From: an uncultured Lachnospiraceae bacterium
GTDB taxonomy: Bacteria > Bacillota > Clostridia > Lachnospirales > Lachnospiraceae
DNA: 64,000 bases
Assembly: GCA_900551115.1 (NCBI GenBank)
Contig: URUY01000002.1
Span: 62,001 to 126,000, forward strand
Reading direction: 5' to 3'
The position numbers and the translations under genes are program-made. Positions within the stretch are counted from its first letter, which is position 1. Every line of letters begins with the position of its first letter. The notes beneath the pieces are model-generated. The model was not told the origin of the DNA, made no database searches, and worked only from the letters and a program-made list of their open reading frames with translations. Positions 1 to 7,923 of this stretch are shown here, piece after piece.

Positions 1-352
1 AAGTAAAATCAGGAACAGATACCGATATATACTTTAGCAGCTCTGTCAGCGTCTCCACTGCAAAATTAAGGTACTTAAATATAAACAAAATTCCGAGACA
101 AATCCCAATTACCGTCCCGGTCAATACTTTTTTTTGTATCGTCTGTGTACTGCTTCGCTCTATCAGACGCCCACCGGCAAAAGACAGCAGCGTTACAAAT
201 ATAATGAGCAGCAAATACTCAACATTCCAGCAGGCATAAAAATAATAGCTGGAAATAAGCACCAGCCCCCAACGATATTTATGGGGCAGCATCCAGTACA
301 ACATAAAAACAATTGGCAAAAACAAGGCATACTGCCATGAATTAAATAACAT
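1..352 (-). CDS. MBOAT family O-acyltransferase, N-terminal part (cut by window edge)
   Basis: About 117 N-terminal residues are in the window and the reading frame is open to base 1. The protein begins MLFNSWQYALFLPIVF and continues with WxLPHKYRW and a SSYYFYACWNVEYLLLI stretch. This is the usual start of AlgI/DltB/PatA-type membrane-bound O-acyltransferases, which move acyl groups (mostly acetyl) across the membrane onto glycans. At least three membrane segments are visible. The start is supported by AGGAG at 359-363, 6-7 nt before the ATG at 350-352. The catalytic His region lies outside the window. It is transcribed divergently from the gene at 480. A complete second MBOAT lies at 16172-17632 with a very similar N-terminus. 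Family assignment is confident; acyl group and acceptor are unknown. Confidence 0.85.
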   Translation of the reverse strand, partial: MLFNSWQYALFLPIVFMLYWMLPHKYRWGLVLISSYYFYACWNVEYLLLIIFVTLLSFAGGRLIERSSTQTIQKKVLTGTVIGICLGILFIFKYLNFAVETLTELLKYISVSVPDFT

Positions 353-390
353 ACTAATCTCCTGCATTCAAACAAATTACACCGTTTCAT

Positions 391-399
391 ATTATAACA
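391..399 (-). promoter_or_regulatory. Putative extended -10 promoter for the MBOAT gene
   Basis: Read on the minus strand, TGTTATAAT gives a perfect TATAAT (391-396) with the TGn extension. No good -35 is present at 17 nt (TGGTAA). The predicted start of transcription is about 30 nt before the MBOAT ATG. It lies back to back with the forward promoter at 404-432. Confidence 0.55.
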
Positions 400-403
400 G
401 ATA

Positions 404-432
404 TTGCTTTTATTTACCATACCTTATATAAT
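404..432 (+). promoter_or_regulatory. Putative sigma-A promoter for the 480-4443 operon
   Basis: TTGCTT at 404-409 and a perfect TATAAT at 427-432 are separated by exactly 17 nt. The leader to the ATG at 480 would be about 40 nt and includes the AAGGAG ribosome binding site at 466-471. Confidence 0.7.
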
Positions 433-479
433 GATTAGAGATTTACGCAACCAAAAACTGCTATAAAGGAGCCCTCAAA

Positions 480-1625
480 ATGACTGTCATGTACGTTGCA
501 CCCATGTTCCATACCAATCAGGTGCCCATTATCAGGGGCTGGATAAAAAATAACCATACAGTCACTTTCGTCTGTCAGTATTCCGGAAAGACTGAAGACC
601 ATACCGACTGTACTCCCATCGTTTTAGGGTATTCTGCTTTTTTCAGATTCTTAAATACCATATATATTTTCTTGACCGGACATAAAAGAAAGCATACGGC
701 ATACCCCGAAGCATTTCGGGATAAATGCGGTTTTCCTTCTGTCAGGAAAACTTTAAAGCTGCTCCGCAAAACTGCTCCGGATATTATTATTTTAAGAGAA
801 CGCTCTGTTTATTCAATTGTTTTCTATGCTTTATGTAAGCTAAAAAAAATTGACTGTATTCTCTACAACCAGACGCCGCTGTGGGATTGGAGTCCCAAAA
901 AGACCGATTTTGCCCATAAAATGGTGAATCGTCTCACACCTCCTATCAGAATGACACCTGTATACGGAAACGAACAGACCGGGTTCCTTGACAAAGCTGC
1001 GCATTATGTGCCCTTTGTCATAGAGCCGCATGCCGCGCCCTCAGAACGGGAATACTTCAAAGATAACCTTATTCATGTTCTGTGTGTTGGTAAATACGAA
1101 GACAGGAAGCATCAGCTGATGCTTTTGGAAATTTTAAATGAGCTAAAAGCCTCCTACCCTTTCCGTCTGGTATTGGTGGGTGAGGCCTCCACTCCATATC
1201 ATAAGGCTTATTATGAAAAAGTACAGCAGTACATTTCATCCCATAATCTGGAAGAATTTGTTTCCTGTTATACAAACAGGGCGCCCTCCGATATGCCGGA
1301 TTTTTATCTTCATGCTGACCTATTCATCCTTCCAAGCACAGGCGAATTTGCTTCCATTTCCCAGCTGGAAGCCATGTCTTACTCCCTGCCGGTTATCGTA
1401 AGCGATACCAACGGCACCGCCTGTTACATTGAACACAGTAAAAATGGATTTATATTTAAGGATAATGATAAATCAAGCTTGCAAAGCCATCTCCTTACGC
1501 TGCTTCAAACCCCTGCATTGATTCCTGAGATGGGAAAAGCCAGTTATAATTTAGTAACAGGAAAATATTCTTTTGACTTATATGCTAAGAATATACAGCA
1601 TTTAAAGCATTTACTTCATCAGTAA
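480..1625 (+). CDS. Glycosyltransferase family 4
   Basis: A 381-residue GT-B fold glycosyltransferase, normal length for family GT4. The C-terminal nucleotide-sugar half is recognisable: the HVLCVGKYEDRKHQ strand that opens the second Rossmann domain (about residue 205), and the E-x7-E motif in GEFASISQLEAMSY (about residue 293) that contacts the donor sugar. The N-terminal acceptor half has no membrane segment, so it is probably a cytosolic or membrane-associated enzyme adding a sugar to an undecaprenyl-linked acceptor. AAGGAG at 466-471 supports the ATG. First gene of a plus-strand operon with asnB and a fucosyltransferase. Donor and acceptor cannot be read from sequence. Confidence 0.88.
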   Translation: MTVMYVAPMFHTNQVPIIRGWIKNNHTVTFVCQYSGKTEDHTDCTPIVLGYSAFFRFLNTIYIFLTGHKRKHTAYPEAFRDKCGFPSVRKTLKLLRKTAPDIIILRERSVYSIVFYALCKLKKIDCILYNQTPLWDWSPKKTDFAHKMVNRLTPPIRMTPVYGNEQTGFLDKAAHYVPFVIEPHAAPSEREYFKDNLIHVLCVGKYEDRKHQLMLLEILNELKASYPFRLVLVGEASTPYHKAYYEKVQQYISSHNLEEFVSCYTNRAPSDMPDFYLHADLFILPSTGEFASISQLEAMSYSLPVIVSDTNGTACYIEHSKNGFIFKDNDKSSLQSHLLTLLQTPALIPEMGKASYNLVTGKYSFDLYAKNIQHLKHLLHQ

Positions 1626-1639
1626 GAAAGGCAGGCATT

Positions 1640-3571
1640 ATGTGCGGAATAGCCGGTTTTTGCGGTCATACCAAAGATAATATAAAACAGATAAAGCAAA
1701 TGTGTGACCAGATTATCTACCGCGGCCCCAATGCCGAGGGCTATTGGACTGCCCCTCAATCTGATGTTACATTCGGCCACCGCCGGCTTTCCATATTGGA
1801 TTTATCTGAAAACGGCGCACAGCCCATGCAGTCTTTAAGTGGCCGCTTTGTTATCTGCTACAACGGTGAAGTGTACAACTTCCATTCATTAAAAAAGCAG
1901 TTGTCAGCTGATGGGCTGGTGACTCATTTCAGAGGCGGTTCTGATACGGAAGTGATTTTGGAAGCCTTTGAAGCCTACGGGTTGGATGCAGTCAAAAAGA
2001 TGAAGGGTATGTTTGCCATTGCTCTTTATGATTGTCAGGAAAAGACCCTTCACTTAATGCGTGACCGTGTGGGTGAAAAGCCTTTGTATTACGGCATTGT
2101 CAACGGTATGTTTGCTTTTGCTTCCGATTTGAAATGTCTGACAGTCATGGAAAGCTTTCAAAACGAGATAAACCGAGAAGCACTGGCTGCATTTCTCCGC
2201 TATAAATCCATACCGCAGCCCCTTTCCATCTACGAGCATATATACAAGCTGCTTCCCGGACAGATTCTCTCTATAAAAGCTCCCTTCACCTCCCCCACCT
2301 TTTCTTCCTACTGGTCTGTGAAGGAGGCTGCTTTAAACGGGTTTGCACATCCTTTTGAAGGAAGTGAAGCAGAAGCCAGAGAAGAATTAAAGAGACTGCT
2401 TACAGATGCAATCCGGGAGCAAATGATTTCAGACGTACCCATCGGTGCTTTTCTTTCAGGCGGAATAGACAGTCCACTGGTCGTATCTCTCATGCAGAGT
2501 ATCTGCCCCAACCCGGTAAAGACTTTTACAATTGGCTTTCATGACCCCAAATACAATGAAGCCGTATACGCGAAAGATATTGCCCGGCATCTGGGTACTG
2601 ACCACACTGAGCTATATATTACGGAGCAGGACTTAAAGGATGTGATTCCCCTGCTGCCAGATATGTTTTCCGAACCGCTGGCTGACCCTGCCTGCCTCCC
2701 CGCCTATTTGGTAAGCAAGCTCGCCAAAAGCAAAGTTACCGTCACCTTAAGCGGCGACGGCGGTGATGAGCTTTTCTGTGGATACAGCATTTACAACCGG
2801 CTAAAGGCTTTATGGGAAAAAATAAACAAGGTACCGTATGCCCTGCGGGGTACAGGCAGTTATCTCATAGAGCATTCCTTTTTAAAATATAACAACAAAT
2901 TTTACAACGCCGGGGAATATGCCCGCCTTCGTGACTTCCATCATCTGCATGAGCTGTTCCGCAATGAACACTCCTATGATGCCCACTACGCGGTTCCCGG
3001 CATAGCAGATGCGCGGGATTATCTTGCCGGTTCCATTCTGGATGCCGACAGTGCGCTGCTGCCCAATATGGATGGGTACCGCAAAGACCTGTATCTGGAC
3101 TTACCGGACATCCGTTCTTCCATGTTATATCGGGATCAAAACGGCTTTATGAATGACACTGTTTTAAATAAGGTGGACCGCACAGGTATGTATGTTTCAC
3201 TGGAAAACCGCATCCCGTTATTGGATAGGGATGTAATGGAATTTTCATGGAGACTGCCCATCAGTTACAAATCGGCAAACGGCTGTGACAAGAAGCTTCT
3301 AAAAGAGCTGCTTTATGAATATGTTCCGCAAAGCCTGCTGGACCGTCCCAAGCATGGCTTCGAGGTTCCCCTTCCTGTATGGTTATCTACAGGCTCACTG
3401 CATGAATGGGCTGACGAGCTAATCTGCAACAGCAGGTTAATAAGAGACGGTTATCTTGACCAAAAGATCATAAACCGTGTTTGGACGCAGTTCAACAAGG
3501 ACCATTCCAACACTCTGCTTGTCTGGTATATTCTTCAGGCAGAAAGCTGGTACCGTATCCACAAAAAATAA
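1640..3571 (+). CDS. asnB: Asparagine synthase-like glutamine amidotransferase
   Basis: A 643-residue protein of the AsnB family. Cys2 after the initiator Met is the glutaminase nucleophile (MCGIAGF). YRGP, HRRLSILD and YNGEVYN motifs complete the Ntn-hydrolase domain, about residues 1-200. The synthetase domain has the ATP-pyrophosphatase loop SGGIDS (about residue 275) and the SGDGGDELFCGY motif. It forms an amide from a carboxylate using glutamine nitrogen and ATP. Family knowledge: AsnB-like proteins in O-antigen/capsule loci (WbpS type) amidate hexuronic acids. Inference: here it may amidate the N-acetylhexosaminuronic acid implied by the TviB/TviC-like genes at 22670-24990. Plain asparagine synthesis cannot be excluded. 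The stop is 14-17 nt before the next gene, so the operon is tight. Confidence 0.9.
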   Translation: MCGIAGFCGHTKDNIKQIKQMCDQIIYRGPNAEGYWTAPQSDVTFGHRRLSILDLSENGAQPMQSLSGRFVICYNGEVYNFHSLKKQLSADGLVTHFRGGSDTEVILEAFEAYGLDAVKKMKGMFAIALYDCQEKTLHLMRDRVGEKPLYYGIVNGMFAFASDLKCLTVMESFQNEINREALAAFLRYKSIPQPLSIYEHIYKLLPGQILSIKAPFTSPTFSSYWSVKEAALNGFAHPFEGSEAEAREELKRLLTDAIREQMISDVPIGAFLSGGIDSPLVVSLMQSICPNPVKTFTIGFHDPKYNEAVYAKDIARHLGTDHTELYITEQDLKDVIPLLPDMFSEPLADPACLPAYLVSKLAKSKVTVTLSGDGGDELFCGYSIYNRLKALWEKINKVPYALRGTGSYLIEHSFLKYNNKFYNAGEYARLRDFHHLHELFRNEHSYDAHYAVPGIADARDYLAGSILDADSALLPNMDGYRKDLYLDLPDIRSSMLYRDQNGFMNDTVLNKVDRTGMYVSLENRIPLLDRDVMEFSWRLPISYKSANGCDKKLLKELLYEYVPQSLLDRPKHGFEVPLPVWLSTGSLHEWADELICNSRLIRDGYLDQKIINRVWTQFNKDHSNTLLVWYILQAESWYRIHKK

Positions 3572-3588
3572 GATTAAAGAGGTGTTCT

Positions 3589-4443
3589 ATGATTTACTCA
3601 CAAGCCACCGGAGGTTTTGGCAATCAACTATATAATTATGCAATCGGCTTTGCACTGGCGCAGGAATACCATGATGACTTTACTTTGGATATTTCTCCCT
3701 ATAAATTTTCTCCACGTCCCTTCGTGCTTGACCGGTTAACTATCTCAGGAAAAGTCGTATCCCTTTTCCCGCCTGCACGGGACACCAAAATTTGCCGCAT
3801 ATTTGCAAGAGTCTTGAGAATACTTGCTTCCAATCGTTACGGTCTCTGCAAATGGATAAAGGAAGCTTCTGATACAAGAAACCGGTTCGGCAATTATGAT
3901 TTCTCCCACAAAGCCAGTCTTTATCTGGAGGGCTATTGGCAGCATTATAAATATTTCGATAAGTATTACAGCGAATTATGCAAAGAGTTTCAGCTAAAGC
4001 CAGAATTTATGTCGGAGGAATGCAGGAAACTGATAGAAAGCTGTTCTCAGGAAAACAGTATTGCTGTCCATATCAGAAAAGGAGATTATGAAGCTTCCTG
4101 GGTACTGGATGACTCCTATTACCACAAAGCCTTTGCACATATGGATGCTATGGCGCCCAATTCCCATTATTATATCTTCTGTGAAGATATCCCCTATGTA
4201 CAGGCACATTACGGCAATCTGCCCAATGCGGTTTTTGTTACAGCAGACCACACTTTATCCGATTTGGAAGAGTTTTATCTTATGTCGAAATGCCGGCATC
4301 AGATTATTGCAAACAGCACTTTCTCCTGGTGGGCTGCCTACTTAAATACGCATCCCGACAAACAGGTTATTGCACCGGAATATATGCACTGGACTAAGGA
4401 CTATTATCCTGAAAGCTGGATTGTCCTGCCCACAGCAAAATAA
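3589..4443 (+). CDS. Alpha-1,2-fucosyltransferase-like, GT11
   Basis: A 284-residue protein from the ATG at 3589, preceded by AAAGAGG. A longer reading from 3481 would lie mostly inside asnB and is rejected. GT11 motifs are clear: GGFGNQL near the N-terminus, HIRKGDY in the middle (GDP-fucose binding), FCEDIPY, and ANSTFSWWAAYL near the C-terminus. The family transfers L-fucose (or a related GDP-6-deoxyhexose) from the GDP-sugar, usually to galactose in alpha-1,2 linkage. No membrane segment. No GDP-fucose synthesis genes (gmd, fcl, fkp) occur in the window, so the donor must be made elsewhere. Its stop codon lies inside the terminator stem. A second GT11 is at 12229-13134. Confidence 0.9.
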   Translation: MIYSQATGGFGNQLYNYAIGFALAQEYHDDFTLDISPYKFSPRPFVLDRLTISGKVVSLFPPARDTKICRIFARVLRILASNRYGLCKWIKEASDTRNRFGNYDFSHKASLYLEGYWQHYKYFDKYYSELCKEFQLKPEFMSEECRKLIESCSQENSIAVHIRKGDYEASWVLDDSYYHKAFAHMDAMAPNSHYYIFCEDIPYVQAHYGNLPNAVFVTADHTLSDLEEFYLMSKCRHQIIANSTFSWWAAYLNTHPDKQVIAPEYMHWTKDYYPESWIVLPTAK

Positions 4444-4492
4444 AATACAGGCGTCTAATCACTTTCTCGCCGCGATTAGACGCCTGTATTTT
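4442..4492. terminator. Bidirectional intrinsic terminator between convergent operons
   Basis: A perfect 19-bp inverted repeat (4442-4460 and 4474-4492) with a 13-nt loop. The outer four base pairs are A-T, giving a U-tract in either direction. The core is CAGGCGTCTAATC. The stem includes bases of the TAA stop of the fucosyltransferase (4441-4443) and of the TAA stop of the radical SAM gene (4491-4493 on the minus strand). Confidence 0.93.
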
Positions 4493-5489
4493 ATTTCATA
4501 AATTTATTTTCTTTAAGACTGTATTTATTTCCCTTAATCTTATGTTTTATAATCCACCATCCGGGTACCCAGATTCTCTGCTTCATAGCAGGAGAAGCAC
4601 TTCCTATCATCCAGCAATTCTTATCACAGCATTTTACCTGTTCCCTGACCTTCTTTGCCTGCTCCGAATACCAGATTTCTTCCCATGTATTATCGTGCAG
4701 ATTGCCCATTGCCATTTTTTCCGTACTTCCGTTACAGGGCAGCACATTGCCGTAGGGGTCTAAAAAGAAACCGTTCGTTCCCATCTCACAGGGAAGAAGT
4801 CTTGGCTGTCCGTAAATATAATTTATCAATCCGTGATTAAAATATGCCCTTGCCCATTTTTTAGGAGATTTGGACTTAAGAAGCTCGTTAATCAGCCTTT
4901 CAAATTCCTCTGCCACCTTCTGCCTGTCATCAATCTTATTATCCGTCTTTCTGAAATAAAAGGAATTGTGCAAAGTTGCTGTAGCAAATTCCATATTCAA
5001 ATCATTTGCCATCTCATATAAAGGTACTAAATCCTGACAGTTCATATCCTGTACTGTCATACCGAAACCAACATCCTTATGTCCCATCTCAACCAATTTC
5101 TTTAGCGTACCGTAACCGCGGTTAAAGCCATCCGGCAAACCACGTATGGCATTATTGGTTTCTTCTAGCCCTTCTATACTGATTCGTATACCCACCTGAG
5201 GGAACTCCTCGCACAGCTTCAGAATACGGTCTGTAAAGTATCCGTTTGTTGATATAACAATCCTGTCTGTCTTTTTATAGAGAAGCTCTACTATATCATG
5301 GATATCCTGTCTGATAAACGGTTCCCCTCCCGTAATATTGGTAAATACCATGGGTGGCAGCTTTTCTAACGTAGCAAGATCAATTTCCTCTTCCGGTCTT
5401 GTTGGGTCCCTAAAGCAATCGCACATATTGCAGCGTGCATTACATCTATATGTGATAATAATTGAGCCATGTAAATTTTTTTTCTTCAT
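4491..5489 (-). CDS. Radical SAM protein with SPASM-like C-terminal cysteines
   Basis: About 332 residues. The radical SAM cluster motif is CNARCNMC (Cys16, 20, 23 from the chosen start), followed by TGGEPF, the SAM-binding GGE motif. The C-terminal part carries more cysteines (LPCEMG, VLPCNGS, CCDKNC), typical of SPASM proteins that hold an auxiliary Fe-S cluster. Start: an upstream ATG at 5501 has no clear ribosome binding site, while the ATG at 5489 has GAGG at 5496-5499, 6 nt away. It is the last gene of the long minus-strand array and shares a terminator with the plus operon. Function unknown. Family knowledge allows oxidation, epimerisation or peptide cross-linking; in a glycan locus a sugar-modifying role is only inference. 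Confidence 0.85.
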   Translation of the reverse strand: MKKKNLHGSIIITYRCNARCNMCDCFRDPTRPEEEIDLATLEKLPPMVFTNITGGEPFIRQDIHDIVELLYKKTDRIVISTNGYFTDRILKLCEEFPQVGIRISIEGLEETNNAIRGLPDGFNRGYGTLKKLVEMGHKDVGFGMTVQDMNCQDLVPLYEMANDLNMEFATATLHNSFYFRKTDNKIDDRQKVAEEFERLINELLKSKSPKKWARAYFNHGLINYIYGQPRLLPCEMGTNGFFLDPYGNVLPCNGSTEKMAMGNLHDNTWEEIWYSEQAKKVREQVKCCDKNCWMIGSASPAMKQRIWVPGWWIIKHKIKGNKYSLKENKFMK

Positions 5490-5547
5490 ATTCAGCCTCA
5501 TTTCTCTTAGTCTTTTATATACCGTCTTACCCGTACATTCTGCATAT

Positions 5548-5556
5548 ATTATATCA
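5548..5556 (-). promoter_or_regulatory. Possible extended -10 promoter for the radical SAM gene
   Basis: Minus strand TGATATAAT: a perfect TATAAT at 5548-5553 with the TGn extension, overlapping the last codons and TAA stop of the upstream glycosyltransferase. The -35 region (GCTTAA at 17 nt) is poor. AT-rich sequence makes a chance match possible. Confidence 0.35.
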
Positions 5557-6742
5557 GTTCTTCATATATCTTAAGCAGTTTCCTGCAATATTCCTCGCAG
5601 TCATCATACGACACGTCTGCGCAGTTTTTCACATATACCTCATTTTTCTCTTTGTTATTCCACAACTTGCTGATTGCTTTTTTCAGGTCCTCCTTATTTC
5701 CGCTTTTAAATAAGATGCCATTTACACCCGGCGCAATCAGCTCCGGAATCCCTCCTATATCAGCTCCAATGACCGGTGTTCCCAGCTTTAAGGCTTCCAT
5801 CACCGAAAAAGGACAGTTTTCCGGGCATTCTGAAGGACATATACTGAATCTTGCCTCAGCAATCAGCTTATACAAAGCCTCTCCGCTTAAAAAACCTCTG
5901 TTTTGAATATTAACTACACTGTTTACCTTTTCTTCAAATTCGCCTTTTCCTGCAAATATAAACTGCACATCTGCTAATTCCCTGCACGCCTCTACCAGGG
6001 TTTCCACACCCTTTTCCCGGGAATAACGTCCAAAGTAAACTGCATAATCCTTTTTTTCTTCTGTTAAAGCAGCTTTGTCCAGACCGGTAATAAAGTTTCT
6101 CAGTACCACCGTTCTTCCTGACAGCTGCCGGTTTTTTGAAAGCTTCCCTTCCACAAACCGGCTGGGGCAGATAATAGCATCTATCTTTTTATAGGCCTTC
6201 AGTCTTTTATAAAGCCAATTCTCCATTGTCCCCAAAAGGCTTTTTACTAAAGACCCATGGATACACCTTCCATAAAAACACGAATGGCTTCCCTTTGTCA
6301 GACAACGTTCACAAAGTTCTCCTGTTTTCCCATACATCATCAGATGATTCGGACACACCAGCTGTAAATCATGCGCCGTGAATACAATCGGTATCTTATG
6401 TGCTTTAATCTCATATATAACAGAGGGGGTCAGCTGAAAATTAAAATTGTTGAGATGCACTATATCCGGCTTGAAATCCTCCAAAACTGCACGGATTTTT
6501 TTTCTTGCCTCTGACGAATATATAATTTTAAAAGGGTACAACAGCTTCTGCAGCTTACCGGTATGAAAATCCATGTTGGAGGTATAACTCCCTGCATGAT
6601 TCCCCACAATGCGGTCAGGATGCTCCATTCCGAAATACTCCACCTGATGCCCCTGTTTTTCAAGCTCCTTCCCTAATTCAAAAATATAGGTCTCCGAGCC
6701 TCCGTTAGGATATAAAAATTTGTTGACCATTAATATTTTCAT
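5549..6742 (-). CDS. Glycosyltransferase family 4 with a cysteine cluster
   Basis: A 397-residue GT-B enzyme. MKILMVNKFLYPNGGSE is the typical GT4 opening with a glycine loop. The second domain has YFGRYSREKG and the E-x7-E motif in PENCPFSVMEALKLG. Unusual for general GT4 but seen in a GT4 subfamily are five cysteines at residues 130, 144, 147, 155 and 160 (including a CxxC), which may bind a metal. GGAGGG lies 6 nt before the ATG, inside a 36-bp gap from the upstream gene. Likely adds one sugar to the lipid-linked repeat unit made by block A. Donor unknown. Confidence 0.87.
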   Translation of the reverse strand: MKILMVNKFLYPNGGSETYIFELGKELEKQGHQVEYFGMEHPDRIVGNHAGSYTSNMDFHTGKLQKLLYPFKIIYSSEARKKIRAVLEDFKPDIVHLNNFNFQLTPSVIYEIKAHKIPIVFTAHDLQLVCPNHLMMYGKTGELCERCLTKGSHSCFYGRCIHGSLVKSLLGTMENWLYKRLKAYKKIDAIICPSRFVEGKLSKNRQLSGRTVVLRNFITGLDKAALTEEKKDYAVYFGRYSREKGVETLVEACRELADVQFIFAGKGEFEEKVNSVVNIQNRGFLSGEALYKLIAEARFSICPSECPENCPFSVMEALKLGTPVIGADIGGIPELIAPGVNGILFKSGNKEDLKKAISKLWNNKEKNEVYVKNCADVSYDDCEEYCRKLLKIYEELI

Positions 6743-6778
6743 TCAGCACCCTCCGGGAATGAACTCTTCTGCCATTTA

Positions 6779-7921
6779 TCAAGCTTTCTTAGAAAGTATT
6801 GTATCATATAACTCCAGAGTACGCTCCGTTATATTTTCCCAATTATATTTATCAAGTACAAAAGCTTCTGCCTTTTCGCCGTATTGTTTCAGCATGTCCG
6901 GTTTGGCAAGACATTCTGCCAGTCTCTGACGCAATTCCAAAACATTTCCTTTAGAAAAAGAAATAGCGTTTCCGCCCGCTGCTTCTACATTTTCCGCAAT
7001 ATCACTGATAAGACAGGCATTGCCATAACTCATTGCCTCTAAAAGCGTCAGGGGCATGCCTTCTACATCGCTGGGCAGTATATAGAGACAGGCATTGCTG
7101 TAAAGCTCCTCCAACTCCCGTCCTTCCACAAAGCCGGTCAGCACCACGCCCGGAATACTTTCTGCTTTCTGTCTGATTTCCTCCACATAGGAATCGCTGT
7201 GACTGCTGCCGCCCGCTATAACCAGCTTCTTCTCTGTACTTAAGGCTTCATATGCTTCCAACAGATAATGAAGGCCTTTTTCCGGAACGAGCCTTGCCAA
7301 AAACAGAAAATAATCATCCTTTTTCAGTCCGTATTTTTCCGTTATAAGCTTTGCCTCTTGTTTCTGAGGCTTCTCAATGCCGTTGGGTATATAGATACTG
7401 TCCCTTTTATACTGTTTTCTGAAATACTGCTCCATATTATGGGATAATACTATCAGGCCATCCGCATACTTCGCCGCCATTTTTTCCCCGAAAAGCAGAA
7501 ATTTTGTTGCGAATCCTCCCCATTTGGCTCTCTGCCAGTCAAGCCCATGTATCGTTGCAACCGTAGGAATCCCTAACAAATGCGGCAGCCATAGCATACT
7601 GCACGGGCCTTCCGCATGAAAGTGGATCACATCAAAGTGCCCAAACACTGCTTTCCATGTTGCAAAAAAAGCATACACGATTGCATTAAGGCTCTTTTTT
7701 TCCATGGTGAACACCGTTATAACCTTTACCCCTTTGTAATACGATTTTTTGGCATTTCGGTTGTTTTCTTTGTTTCCCAGGCTGACATGCTTTCCTTTTC
7801 TGTTGTAAACTGTTACCTCGTGTCCTCTTTCTGCCATTTTGACAGAAAGCTCTTCCACTACGATTTCAACGCCCCCTTCCCTTGAGGGGATACGCTTATG
7901 CCCAAGCATCGCAATTTTCAT
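6779..7921 (-). CDS. Glycosyltransferase family 4 (rhamnosyltransferase-like N-terminus)
   Basis: 380 residues from the ATG at 7921; a reading from 7957 would overlap the upstream transferase gene and does not match the family start. MKIAMLGHKRIPSREGGVE is the hallmark opening of a GT4 subgroup that includes putative rhamnosyl- and N-acetylglucosaminyltransferases of EPS loci. HFHAEGP, YIPNGIEKP and the E-x7-E motif in EGMPLTLLEAMSYG are present. Its start is 3 nt from the stop of the initiating transferase gene (7924). The pair is probably translated together, suggesting it adds the second sugar, onto the primer made by 7924-9306. That order is inference. Confidence 0.87.
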   Translation of the reverse strand: MKIAMLGHKRIPSREGGVEIVVEELSVKMAERGHEVTVYNRKGKHVSLGNKENNRNAKKSYYKGVKVITVFTMEKKSLNAIVYAFFATWKAVFGHFDVIHFHAEGPCSMLWLPHLLGIPTVATIHGLDWQRAKWGGFATKFLLFGEKMAAKYADGLIVLSHNMEQYFRKQYKRDSIYIPNGIEKPQKQEAKLITEKYGLKKDDYFLFLARLVPEKGLHYLLEAYEALSTEKKLVIAGGSSHSDSYVEEIRQKAESIPGVVLTGFVEGRELEELYSNACLYILPSDVEGMPLTLLEAMSYGNACLISDIAENVEAAGGNAISFSKGNVLELRQRLAECLAKPDMLKQYGEKAEAFVLDKYNWENITERTLELYDTILSKKA

Positions 7922-7923
7922 AA

